Shown here piece after piece: positions 43,760-52,013 of a DNA stretch of 64,000 nucleotides. This stretch comes from Acidobacteriota bacterium. GTDB taxonomy: Bacteria; Acidobacteriota; Terriglobia; Acidiferrales; UBA7541. Both the position numbers and the translations under genes were made by a program. Location: positions 62,001 to 126,000 of the forward strand of contig JABCZR010000014.1 of the NCBI GenBank assembly GCA_013289585.1, written 5' to 3'. Under the pieces are notes generated by a model. The model was given only the letters and a program-made list of their open reading frames with translations. It was not told the origin of the DNA and did no database searches. Position 1 is the first letter of the stretch. The number at the start of each line of letters is the position of its first letter.

Positions 43760-44760
43760 TGGGCGCTCTTTGACTTCGCAAGCGCCCCGGCGTAATACGA
43801 AGAATCGTAATATTTGTCAGGAGCAGGGGGATGGCCGCCCCATTGTCCTTCGATTTCGGCACGCAGTTTCAGGACGTTTTTAAAGCCGTCCAATTCTAGC
43901 GCCGCGTCTTTCTCGTATCCGCCAGGACGGGTCATTGTGAGTTCGTAATTCTCGGCTGCCACGTCGGGAGCAAGATGCGATTCCTTTATCATGAGCTCGA
44001 TGACCTGCTGCTTGTTGCCGGGTGCCATCAGCCAGCGCTGCGCTTCAACGATCGCTGCGAGGTACTTCTCCAATGTATCTTTGTGGTCCCTTGCCCAAAC
44101 GCGTTCTGTGAAGTAGCCAGCCGCTTGATAAGGGCCGATGAGTTCTTGGACTGAGCCGAGGCTGACGAAGCCTTCATGTTTAGCCACGATCGAACTCGGC
44201 GGACCGAGCATTGAGCCTGCATTTTCTTTATTCTCCCTCATGCCGATCAGCCGCAATGGCGTGGCGCCAAATGGCTTGATTTCATAGTCGCGCCCAGCCT
44301 CCAATCCCCTTAATTGCAATATCTTTTTCATCTGCAGTGCGTAAGCCGTGTTGGGCGCATCAACGATCAGTGTTTTGCCGCGCAGGTCTTTGATGGATTT
44401 GATTTCGGCCTGGGCGATGAGTTCGTTTTGTGAGCCTTCGCCGCCCATCACAATGATTACGTCCTGATGCGTGAGTTCGACCATGGCGACGGCGTTGTCC
44501 ACGGCAAGGTAGGCAAGGTCCCCCTTCCCAGAGGCCAGATTCGTGCGCAAGATATCCGAATTCGGCAGGTTTTCGGTTTCCACTTCGATGCCATATTTTG
44601 CGAATAGGCCGTGCGACTCGGCCACGACAACCTGCAAGGGACGGCCCAGCAGCGTAAGGACTTTGATTTTTTGCGGGCTTGGCGTTTGCGCAGATGAAAG
44701 CCCGGAAGAATAGAGAACGCCAACAGTGACAAGGCAACAAACTAGAGATCTTATTCGCAC
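43756..44760 (-). CDS. NMT1/THI5-type substrate-binding protein
   Basis: 334-aa periplasmic binding protein of the type serving sulfonate, nitrate, thiamine-precursor or taurine ABC importers. A signal peptide (1-24) precedes the fold; KVLTLLGRPLQVVVAESHGLFAKYGIEVE is the typical first lobe start, with ASGKGDLAYLAVDNAVAM in the ligand region. No permease or ATPase gene is in the window, so it is an orphan that may share a transporter or act with the coupled hydrolase. It is divergent in product from its neighbours but transcribed after the LVIVD gene on the same strand, with about 95 nt between. Confidence 0.86.
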   Translation of the reverse strand: MRIRSLVCCLVTVGVLYSSGLSSAQTPSPQKIKVLTLLGRPLQVVVAESHGLFAKYGIEVETENLPNSDILRTNLASGKGDLAYLAVDNAVAMVELTHQDVIIVMGGEGSQNELIAQAEIKSIKDLRGKTLIVDAPNTAYALQMKKILQLRGLEAGRDYEIKPFGATPLRLIGMRENKENAGSMLGPPSSIVAKHEGFVSLGSVQELIGPYQAAGYFTERVWARDHKDTLEKYLAAIVEAQRWLMAPGNKQQVIELMIKESHLAPDVAAENYELTMTRPGGYEKDAALELDGFKNVLKLRAEIEGQWGGHPPAPDKYYDSSYYAGALAKSKSAQ

Positions 44761-44855
44761 GTAAATTCTCCTGAGAAAGTGGCGTTAGATTGCCGTGGTT
44801 TGCGGCGACACAGCGATTCGCGCGTGAGCCGTGCCTCTACTCGAACGGAATTCCA

Positions 44856-46460
44856 TCACGGTGCGCCGACATTCAGACCCTCAAGCGACCATTCGGTGAC
44901 TGGCATCGGATCGAGAATGGGCTTTCCGAGATTGGGGCAGCTTAGGGCATACAGTCCCGTGTCGGTTGCGGTCCAAATGATATTGCGATCCCATTCGATG
45001 AAGACATTGTCCACCGTGCGGTCGTAGCTTCCAAACTTCTTCAAGTCGCCGCCCTGCGGAGGAATAAAGTAGGCGACCTCTTCAGGTTTGTAGAGATCGC
45101 CGATGTCATAACAGCGAAGTCCCGCGATGAAATAAGAATACGCGATAAATTCCTGGCGTGGTTTGCCAGGGGCTTTCAGATGCGGCGGGTTGTGCGCGCC
45201 GAAGCGGCCCCGCTTGAAACAAAAATCGCGGTACGGCGCTTCGGGCGGAGGCACTGGGCGGGGAAGCTGCGCCACAGCGATTGGATGTTCCTCGTCGCGG
45301 ATATCAATTACCCAGTTGGGCAGATAGATCTGGTTACAGTCAGAGTTTGTGGTTTCACCGTTGGTTAGGACAAATCCGCGCTCGAGTATCCCGCAATAGA
45401 TCGTGTGGAACGCAATGCCCATTCCCGAATATTGCGGCGGAGGTTCGAATCGTCCAATCTCCTTCTGATGCTTTGGATCCGAGAGATCGAGAATGATGAA
45501 CCCGTTGCAGCCGAACGCGCCGTAGCCCCGGTTGCCTCCATCTTCCAGTTTCTTGGGGACATATACCGGGCCGTGCAGTCCAGCGAAAGGCGTTTGGTCG
45601 GCGACAACTTTGGGTGGAACAAGTTTGGACCAGATCCACTTATTGTATTCGGCTTCTTCGCCCTTTCGTGAGCCTGGGACCCACCACATGGATACCTCCT
45701 TGACGTTGCTCGGGTCGGAGGTATCGACGATCATGTTTCCATTGACCAACTGCCGGAAATAAGACGGCTGATGGATGAACGATTCGTCGGGGGCAGTGTC
45801 CAGATAAGCGTACTTGCCCCCGTCATAGTAATTCCGGTGAGTGCCTTGCCCGGTGGCGCCCGTGCTGAACTCCGACAGTTTTGTGATTTTCGATGGATCC
45901 GTTACATCGTAAAACCGAACGCCTCGCAAACCTTTGAAGTTCTTGCGCTTGTCGTCCAGATGGGGGTCGTCGTACTTGCCCATTGGCGCCTCAAGCGTGG
46001 AATCCGTGATAGGTGTCTGCGCCCCGGTCATGAGAATCCACTTCTTCAAGTCTTTGTTGTAAGCCACCTGTACCTGACCACCCTGAAATCCGCCTTTGTT
46101 GTGTAGTTGCGGCTTGCGTACGTCGCTGACGTCGATCACATCTCCTTGCTGAAACATATATCTCCTGTTCCCAATGGACATCAGCTGCATCTTGCCGTTG
46201 CGCACCTGACCCGGGAGGAAATGGGCCAAGAGTTCCATGTTCCGAATGTACATGCGGCGGTCGAGGTAGGAAATGCTGTTTGGGCTGGGATGGCCATGAT
46301 GGTCTGCCCATGCCGCAACGGAAGAACCCGCGATCGCAAAACCGGCCCCGGCGGCGGCGCGCAAAAAGTCTCGTCGCGTTGTGTTAAGCGCCTTGTTTAG
46401 TGTGGATTGCGGTCGATTCATTAAGGGTTTGGGCTTCTTCTCACCACTCCGCTCTTTCAT
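44856..46460 (-). CDS. Tat-exported LVIVD-repeat protein
   Basis: 534 aa. A twin-arginine signal (NTTRRDFLRAAAGAGFAIAG, about 27-46) exports the folded protein. The body shows repeated DV-D-S-P units such as VIDVSDVRKPQ, FYDVTDPSKI, IVDTSDPSNV, ILDLSDPKHQ and VIDIRDEEHP, the LVIVD-repeat pattern of a surface beta-propeller. No catalytic motif is recognised. The start at 46460 has AAGGAG 9 nt upstream, better than ATG 46421. It heads the minus-strand group with the binding protein and hydrolase. A periplasmic substrate-binding or scaffolding role is likely, without direct support. Confidence 0.82.
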   Translation of the reverse strand: MKERSGEKKPKPLMNRPQSTLNKALNTTRRDFLRAAAGAGFAIAGSSVAAWADHHGHPSPNSISYLDRRMYIRNMELLAHFLPGQVRNGKMQLMSIGNRRYMFQQGDVIDVSDVRKPQLHNKGGFQGGQVQVAYNKDLKKWILMTGAQTPITDSTLEAPMGKYDDPHLDDKRKNFKGLRGVRFYDVTDPSKITKLSEFSTGATGQGTHRNYYDGGKYAYLDTAPDESFIHQPSYFRQLVNGNMIVDTSDPSNVKEVSMWWVPGSRKGEEAEYNKWIWSKLVPPKVVADQTPFAGLHGPVYVPKKLEDGGNRGYGAFGCNGFIILDLSDPKHQKEIGRFEPPPQYSGMGIAFHTIYCGILERGFVLTNGETTNSDCNQIYLPNWVIDIRDEEHPIAVAQLPRPVPPPEAPYRDFCFKRGRFGAHNPPHLKAPGKPRQEFIAYSYFIAGLRCYDIGDLYKPEEVAYFIPPQGGDLKKFGSYDRTVDNVFIEWDRNIIWTATDTGLYALSCPNLGKPILDPMPVTEWSLEGLNVGAP

Positions 46461-46855
46461 CCGCGAAAACTCCTTAAGCCGCGTACACTTGGGGCTCGAT
46501 GCGGTTCTGTTGCAGCAGGGCTACAGTGCGTACGGCTGCTAAATGTCCAGCCGTGGAGATAGCGCCCTGCCCTCCATTCCTGGAAAAACGGTCTTGCATC
46601 AGGAAGAAGGTAGGACCGCTGTACCACCGATGAGGAAAAGCTGTCAAGAATATTCTTCCATCAGGCAGAGACAGTTGCGGTTAGTATTTCTTCGCGGTGA
46701 GTTCTAGGGTATAGTGGTCCGACCAAAATCGGAACCACATGTCGTCCCCGCTTGGATCACAGCCGAATTTGCAGGATCCGAATTTATCAACTGCTGCATG
46801 AAGCGAGTGAGGAACGGAATTCGGCGTCTGGCGCTTGATACATAGGAGAGAAGAA
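46461..46855. other. Divergent intergenic region with promoter and operator
   Basis: Lies between the divergent LVIVD and aldehyde dehydrogenase genes. It contains a good -10 hexamer, TATAGT (46710-46715), directly joined to a TGGTCCGACCA palindrome. I see no RNA gene or credible small reading frame. Confidence 0.6.
46715..46725. promoter_or_regulatory. FadR/PdhR-type operator at the aldehyde dehydrogenase promoter
   Basis: TGGTCCGACCA, with arms TGGTC and GACCA around a central C. Its first T is the last base of the -10-like TATAGT, so a bound repressor would cover the start point. It lies 131 nt before the ATG at 46856. The same shape occurs before the regulator gene and the large receptor. 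Confidence 0.6.
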
Positions 46856-48220
46856 ATGGCGATTGCAACAATCAACCCGGCGACAGGCCTCTTAGTGAAG
46901 ACCTTTGAGCCTCTGTCCGACTCGCAGCTTGACGAAAAATTGCAAAGGGCAGCCGATAGATTTTCCAGCTACAGAAAAGTTTCTTTTGCGGAGCGTGCGC
47001 GACTGATGTTGAAGGCCGCGGCCATCCTGGAAAATGAAAAGGAATCTTTTGCCCGGATGATGACGATCGAAATGGGCAAGACGTTTCGTTCCGCCGTCGA
47101 TGAGGCACTTAAATGCGCATGGGTCTGCCGTTATTATGCCGAAAACGCGGAGCGCTATCTTGCTGATGAAATTGTGGAGACTACCGCGAGCCGGAGTTAC
47201 ATTAGCTATCAGCCACTAGGCCCGGTCCTTGCCGTAATGCCCTGGAATTTCCCATTCTGGCAGGTCCTGCGATTCGCTGCGCCCGCATTGATGGCAGGGA
47301 ATGTCGGTCTTCTCAAGCACGCGTCTATCGTCCCGCAGTGCGCTTTGATGATCGAGAACCTATTTCACCGTGCCGGATTTCCCGAGGGAGCGTTTCAGAC
47401 GCTGCTTGTTGGTTCACAAAAGGTGGACAGGATTCTTGGCGATCCGCGGGTAATGGCGGCAACCCTAACAGGGAGCGAAGGAGCGGGGGTTGAGGTAGGA
47501 GTGGGAGCCGCAAAGAGAATTAAGAAAGTCGTTCTGGAGCTTGGTGGAAGTGATCCGTTCATTGTAATGCCGAGCGCGAATTTCGAGTCGGCGGTATCCA
47601 CGGCGGTGAAAGCGCGTATATTCAACAACGGACAATCGTGCATTGCCGCGAAGCGCTTTATTGTTGCCGAACCCATTGCTGACAAATTCGAGCGCGAATT
47701 CGCGAGCCGTATGGAAGCGCTCAAGGTTGGCGATCCATTCGATGAAAAAACCGAACTCGGGCCGCTCTCGACCGCGGACGGTGTGTCCGACCTCGATCGA
47801 GATGTTCAAGCGACGATCCGAGCGGGTGCACGTGTATTGACCGGAGGGAAGCCTTTGGATTGCCCTGGAAATTTTTATGCGCCAACTGTATTGACGAATA
47901 TCCCGAACGGCTCCCCGGCCCACAAAGAAGAGTTGTTCGGCCCGGTGGCGAGCGTATTTCGCGCGAAGGACCTAGATGACGCGATTGGAATCGCGAATGA
48001 TTGCCGGTTCGGCTTGGGAGCAAGCGCGTGGACGAATGATCCGAAGGAACGGGAACGTTTCATTCGAGATCTGGAATCCGGAATGGTTTTCATCAACCGG
48101 ATGGTAGCGTCCGATCCACGGATCCCCTTTGGCGGAGTTAAATGGTCCGGGCATGGGAGGGAGTTGGGAGTCCACGGGATCCGTGAATTCACCAATATCA
48201 AGACTGTGTGGATCGAGTAG
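46856..48220 (+). CDS. NAD(P)-dependent aldehyde dehydrogenase, semialdehyde type
   Basis: 454 aa, matching short succinate-semialdehyde dehydrogenases in length and sequence. General base Glu228 (LELGGSD) and nucleophile Cys262 (NNGQSCIAAKR) are present, along with the MPWNFPFWQ cofactor segment and C-terminal PFGGVKWSGHGRELG. It would oxidise a semialdehyde to an acid. ATG 46856 has AGGAGAGAA directly upstream, better than ATG 46835. An operator-like palindrome overlaps its predicted promoter. The GntR-type gene starts 158 nt downstream and probably controls it. Confidence 0.92.
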   Translation: MAIATINPATGLLVKTFEPLSDSQLDEKLQRAADRFSSYRKVSFAERARLMLKAAAILENEKESFARMMTIEMGKTFRSAVDEALKCAWVCRYYAENAERYLADEIVETTASRSYISYQPLGPVLAVMPWNFPFWQVLRFAAPALMAGNVGLLKHASIVPQCALMIENLFHRAGFPEGAFQTLLVGSQKVDRILGDPRVMAATLTGSEGAGVEVGVGAAKRIKKVVLELGGSDPFIVMPSANFESAVSTAVKARIFNNGQSCIAAKRFIVAEPIADKFEREFASRMEALKVGDPFDEKTELGPLSTADGVSDLDRDVQATIRAGARVLTGGKPLDCPGNFYAPTVLTNIPNGSPAHKEELFGPVASVFRAKDLDDAIGIANDCRFGLGASAWTNDPKERERFIRDLESGMVFINRMVASDPRIPFGGVKWSGHGRELGVHGIREFTNIKTVWIE

Positions 48221-48262
48221 GCCTAGAATCCATATTGCGGGGGTTCGGCAGTTGTGGTAGCG

Positions 48263-48273
48263 TGGTCCAACAA
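48263..48273. promoter_or_regulatory. Operator-like site upstream of the GntR/FadR regulator
   Basis: TGGTCCAACAA, 9 of 11 bases identical to the palindrome at 46715. It again joins directly to a -10-like hexamer, TAGCGT (48258-48263), with TTGCGG (48235-48240) 17 bp upstream. It lies 106 nt before the regulator ATG, suggesting autoregulation. Confidence 0.45.
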
Positions 48274-48378
48274 CTAAGCCGGGAATCGGCCTCCCCCGCA
48301 TGCCTTGTATTTCGGTCGGATTTATTGAAGGCACAGGACTTAGGCCGTTCCAGGACTCGTTCAAGTGGGGTGCATGCC

Positions 48379-49083
48379 ATGTATAAGGCTGTTCGTTCTT
48401 CGCGGTTGTATGAGCAAATCGTAGAGCAGGTTGAGGAATCGATCCACAAGGGAGCGATGAAACCGGGGGATCAGCTTCCCCCTGAGCGAGAGCTTGCACT
48501 GCAATTTGGCGTTAGCCGCACTGCTGTCCGCGAAGCGGTTAAAGCGCTTCGGGAAAAAGGTCACGTGGAGGCTTTTCCAGGACGCGGAACCTTTATAACG
48601 GACGGCACTTCTCACGCCATCCGCCAGTCTCTGGATCGCATGATTCGCATTGGACAGCCGGAAGGATCGAGTTACCTGGCGGAGGTACGCGAGATTCTGG
48701 AGCCCGAGATCGCCGCTCTGGCGGCGGCCCGCGTGGACGAGCAAGACCTTTCCTCCATGCGCGAGCAAATCGTCGCGATGGATGAATCGCGCAACGACTC
48801 AGAATCCTTCATCGAAGCGGATCTGGACTTTCATCTCGCATTGGCCGAAGCGGCCGCAAACCCACTGATACTTTCGCTCATTGATTCCATTGTTGGACTG
48901 CTTCGCGAGCAACGCATGCGAATCTTCTTGACCGATGGCGGTCCGGAACGCGGCCAATATCACCACCGGCGGATCCTGGAGGCCATCGAGAACCGTGATC
49001 CAATCGGAGCTCGTGAGGCGATGAAGGCGCACTTGCGTCAAGTGCGGGAGGACTCCAAGAGTTCCCCCAGCCGCACCGACTAG
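48379..49083 (+). CDS. FadR-family GntR transcriptional regulator
   Basis: 234 aa. An N-terminal winged helix contains QLPPERELALQFGVSRTAVREAVKAL (about 33-58). A C-terminal all-helical FCD domain has DLDFHLALAEAA and YHHRRILEAIENRD, whose aspartate and histidines bind metal and small carboxylates. FadR-subfamily members such as PdhR, LldR and GlcC sense pyruvate, lactate or glycolate, which fits the E1/E2 genes downstream. ATG 48379 begins the conserved domain; the ribosome-binding site is weak (GTGGGG). Operator-like sites occur before this gene, the aldehyde dehydrogenase gene and the large receptor gene. Confidence 0.9.
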   Translation: MYKAVRSSRLYEQIVEQVEESIHKGAMKPGDQLPPERELALQFGVSRTAVREAVKALREKGHVEAFPGRGTFITDGTSHAIRQSLDRMIRIGQPEGSSYLAEVREILEPEIAALAAARVDEQDLSSMREQIVAMDESRNDSESFIEADLDFHLALAEAAANPLILSLIDSIVGLLREQRMRIFLTDGGPERGQYHHRRILEAIENRDPIGAREAMKAHLRQVREDSKSSPSRTD

Positions 49084-49124
49084 GATCTCTCGAGAAGTTT
49101 CTCGCAAACAGGAGAGCAAGTTTC

Positions 49125-50006
49125 ATGGCCAATCTTGGGTTTGTCGGTCTCGGCGTGATGGGCAGCGAGATGGTGAATCGTTTGCTCGGCAAGGGGCACA
49201 CCGTCATCGGATACAACCGCACACGCGCTAAAGCGGAGTGGCTTGTCAAGAAAGGCATGAAATGGGCGGATTCGCCACGCGCCGTTGCCGCAGCTGCTGA
49301 CGTCACATTTTCTATGGTCACGAATTCAGCTGCCCTCGGTGCGATTATGCATGGCCCTGAAGGTATGTTGGCGGGAATCAAAGCGGGCACTGTTTTTGTG
49401 GACATGAGCACGGTAAGCCCTTCGTTCAGCCGCGAGATCGCGGCAAATGTTCGTGAGAAGGGCAGCGACATGGTGGACTCGCCGGTTTCCGGCAGCGTCA
49501 TCACGCTGCAGGAGGGAAAGCTTTCGGTGATGGTGGGCGGCCGCAAAGAAACATTCGAACGCGTGAAGCCGTTGTTGTACGACATTGGTCCTAAGGTCAC
49601 GCACGTTGGCGACAATGGTTTAGCGCTGGTCATGAAAATCGCTACAAATTTGAGCCTGGCGGTTCAGATGATGGCCTTCAGCGAGGGAGTTTTGCTTGCG
49701 GAAAAGAGCGGAATCTCGCGTGAGATTGCCGTGGACGTGCTGACTCACAGTGTTATTGCTTCTCCAATGGTTCAATATCGCGGCCCCTTCGTTCTCAAAA
49801 TGCCGGACGAAGCCTGGTTCAACGTGAACATGATGCAGAAGGACATGTTGCTGGCGCTGGAACTTGGCCGCCAACTCGACGTTCCCTTGCCGACGACCGC
49901 CGTCAGCAACGAGTTCTTAACGGCTGCGCGGGGAATGGGGCTTGTAGAAAAGGATTTCGCGGTTGTGTTCGATGTCCTGGCACATATGTCCGGGGTCAAA
50001 CAATGA
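49125..50006 (+). CDS. Beta-hydroxyacid dehydrogenase (tartronate-semialdehyde reductase-like)
   Basis: 293-aa NAD(P)-dependent enzyme of the 3-hydroxyisobutyrate/6-phosphogluconate dehydrogenase family. The nucleotide-binding motif is GFVGLGVMG (about 5-13); the substrate motif DSPVSGSV and catalytic-lysine helix (LVMKIATNL) are present. Family members interconvert 3-hydroxy acids and semialdehydes, so it may supply or consume the substrate of the aldehyde dehydrogenase at 46856. It starts 41 nt after the regulator stop and overlaps the E1 alpha gene by 4 nt (ATGA), placing it first in the E1/E2 operon. Confidence 0.9.
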   Translation: MANLGFVGLGVMGSEMVNRLLGKGHTVIGYNRTRAKAEWLVKKGMKWADSPRAVAAAADVTFSMVTNSAALGAIMHGPEGMLAGIKAGTVFVDMSTVSPSFSREIAANVREKGSDMVDSPVSGSVITLQEGKLSVMVGGRKETFERVKPLLYDIGPKVTHVGDNGLALVMKIATNLSLAVQMMAFSEGVLLAEKSGISREIAVDVLTHSVIASPMVQYRGPFVLKMPDEAWFNVNMMQKDMLLALELGRQLDVPLPTTAVSNEFLTAARGMGLVEKDFAVVFDVLAHMSGVKQ

Positions 50007-51001
50007 CGACCGTCACCGACAAATCCAATACAAAATCGAATACGCAGGTCGAGAAGTGGATCCGCACGTACCGCCGAATGGTGATGATCCGGCTCTTCGA
50101 AGAACAGGTGAATGAGCTCTACACGCGGGCGCTGATGCCGGGACTCGCACACTTATACGTAGGCGAAGAGGCGGTGGCGGTTGGAATTTGTGAAGCGCTA
50201 AACCCCACGGACTATATTACGAGCACGCATCGCGGACATGGACACTGTCTGGCCAAAGGCGCGTCACCCGACCGCATGTTTGCAGAACTGCTCGGAAAGG
50301 AAGCGGGTTATTGCCGCGGAAAAGGCGGATCGATGCACATCGCCGATCCAGCCACCGGCAATCTTGGAGCGAACGCCATCGTAGGAGGAAGCACGGGGAT
50401 TGCCACGGGGGCGGCACTTTCTTCGAAACGTCTGCGCACAGGACAGGTTGCGGTCTGTTTTTTTGGTGAGGGCGCACTAGGGCAGGGCGTCCTTTACGAA
50501 GTAATGAATCTGGCAGCACTCTGGAAGCTGCCAGTGATTTATGTCTGCGAAAATAATCTTTACACCGAATATACGCATTATTCGGAAACGACTGCAGGGG
50601 ATATTCTCGCGCGCGGAACGGCTTTCGGCGTGCAGGCGGAAGCGGTCGATGGACAGGATGTGCGCGCGGTAAATGCGATCGCGCAGAAATTAGTTGACCG
50701 CGCGCGCAAAGGAGAAGGCCCCGCGTTCCTTCTATGCAACACCTACCGCTACACTGGCCATCACGTGGGGGATATCAATCGCGAGTATTACCGCTCCAAG
50801 CAGGAAGAGCAGGAGTGGAAGACCAAGCGCGATCCGATTAAGAATCTGGCTGAATGGCTGATCTCCGAGAAACTCGCGGATGCAGCTGGCCTCACGGCCA
50901 TCGAAACCGAAGTTCGCGCCGAAATGAAATCCGCGGTCGAATTTGCCATTGCTGCTCCGTACCCGGGTGTCGAGGAGGTTGAGCAAGACGTTTATGCCTG
51001 A
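50003..51001 (+). CDS. 2-oxo acid/acetoin dehydrogenase E1 alpha subunit
   Basis: 332-aa alpha subunit of a thiamine-diphosphate dehydrogenase. The cofactor motif runs from GEGALGQG to YVCENN (family GDG-Nx-NN), and GKGGSMH and the phosphorylation-loop-like RYTGHHVGD are present. Length and sequence resemble pyruvate or acetoin dehydrogenase E1 alpha. It decarboxylates its substrate and passes the acyl or acetyl group to the lipoyl arm of E2. The ATGA overlap upstream and 8-nt overlap with E1 beta show a tight operon. Confidence 0.93.
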   Translation: MTTVTDKSNTKSNTQVEKWIRTYRRMVMIRLFEEQVNELYTRALMPGLAHLYVGEEAVAVGICEALNPTDYITSTHRGHGHCLAKGASPDRMFAELLGKEAGYCRGKGGSMHIADPATGNLGANAIVGGSTGIATGAALSSKRLRTGQVAVCFFGEGALGQGVLYEVMNLAALWKLPVIYVCENNLYTEYTHYSETTAGDILARGTAFGVQAEAVDGQDVRAVNAIAQKLVDRARKGEGPAFLLCNTYRYTGHHVGDINREYYRSKQEEQEWKTKRDPIKNLAEWLISEKLADAAGLTAIETEVRAEMKSAVEFAIAAPYPGVEEVEQDVYA

Positions 51002-51989
51002 AGCCGCCCAGCGCGAACTGACGTTTGCTCAAGCCGTGCGCGAAGCGCTCGCGGAAGAAATGCGCCGGGATTCGCGCGTTTGTATATTCGGCGAAGATGT
51101 CGCCGAGGCAGGCACGCCGTTTAAGGTTCTCGCCGGGCTCGTGGAAGAGTTCGGCGCAGAGCGGGTGCTCGATACGCCAATTTCCGAAGCTGGATTTACG
51201 GGGATGGGGGTTGGAGCTGCGATGACCGGCTTGCGCCCGGTCGTGGACATCATGTTTGGCGATTTTTTGACGCTGACCATGGACCAGATGGTGAACCAGG
51301 CCGCCAAGGTGCATTACATGTCTGGCGGCACCTGGAAGGTTCCAATGGTTTTGCGCACGACGCTCGGCGCCACGCGCCGCTCTGCCGCGCAGCATTCGCA
51401 GTCCCTCCATGCGTGGTTGAGTCACGTTCCGGGGCTAAAGGTGGTTATGCCCTCGACTCCCTACGATGCCAAAGGACTCCTGAAGACCGCAATTCGCGAC
51501 GAGAATCCCGTTGTTTTTTTCGAAGACAAAATGATGTTCAAGTTGAAGGGCCCGGTGCCTGTCGAGGAGTACACGATCCCCTTCGGTGTCGCCGATATCA
51601 AGCGGCAAGGGGAGGACATCACCATTGTTGCTACCAGTAGCATGGTGCAAGTTGCCCTCGGCGCGGCCGAGCTCCTGGAAAAAATTGGAATCAGCGCAGA
51701 AGTGATCGATCCCCGCACGACGTGGCCCCTGGATGAAAAGACGCTGATCGAATCTGCAAAAAAGACCTCGCGAGCTATGGTTGTCGATGAAGGCTACGGC
51801 CGCTACGGTGTCACGGGGGAGATCGCTTCTGTCATCGCGGAAGGCGCATTCTATAACCTGGAAGCTCCCGTGAAGCGCATGGGCGCGATGCACGTACCGA
51901 TCCCTTTTTCCCCACCTTTAGAAGATGTGACGGTACCGACGGATCAAACCATATTTGAAGCAGCTCGGGCGCTTTGTGGCAAGGAGTAA
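50994..51989 (+). CDS. 2-oxo acid/acetoin dehydrogenase E1 beta subunit
   Basis: 331-aa beta subunit. Characteristic segments are the GEDVAEAGTPFKV start, ERVLDTPISEAGFTGMGVGAA and RTTLGATRRSAAQHSQSLHAWLSHVPGLKVVMPS, which contribute to the thiamine-diphosphate site and the alpha/beta interface. The C-terminal transketolase-like domain (EVIDPRTTWPLD) is complete. ATG 50994 overlaps the alpha-gene stop by 8 nt, with GAGGAGG 14 nt upstream. It is followed by an M24-family gene rather than by E2, an unusual order. Confidence 0.93.
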   Translation: MPEAAQRELTFAQAVREALAEEMRRDSRVCIFGEDVAEAGTPFKVLAGLVEEFGAERVLDTPISEAGFTGMGVGAAMTGLRPVVDIMFGDFLTLTMDQMVNQAAKVHYMSGGTWKVPMVLRTTLGATRRSAAQHSQSLHAWLSHVPGLKVVMPSTPYDAKGLLKTAIRDENPVVFFEDKMMFKLKGPVPVEEYTIPFGVADIKRQGEDITIVATSSMVQVALGAAELLEKIGISAEVIDPRTTWPLDEKTLIESAKKTSRAMVVDEGYGRYGVTGEIASVIAEGAFYNLEAPVKRMGAMHVPIPFSPPLEDVTVPTDQTIFEAARALCGKE

Positions 51990-52013
51990 AGGCCGCGGAA
52001 CAGGAGGCGTGCC

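Noticed and set aside
42527-46460. Nicotine or pyridine-alkaloid degradation, suggested by the DHPON-hydrolase-like fold
   Set aside because: No hydroxylase, molybdenum enzyme or amine oxidase of those pathways is present. The hydrolase resembles a broad esterase family and is exported.
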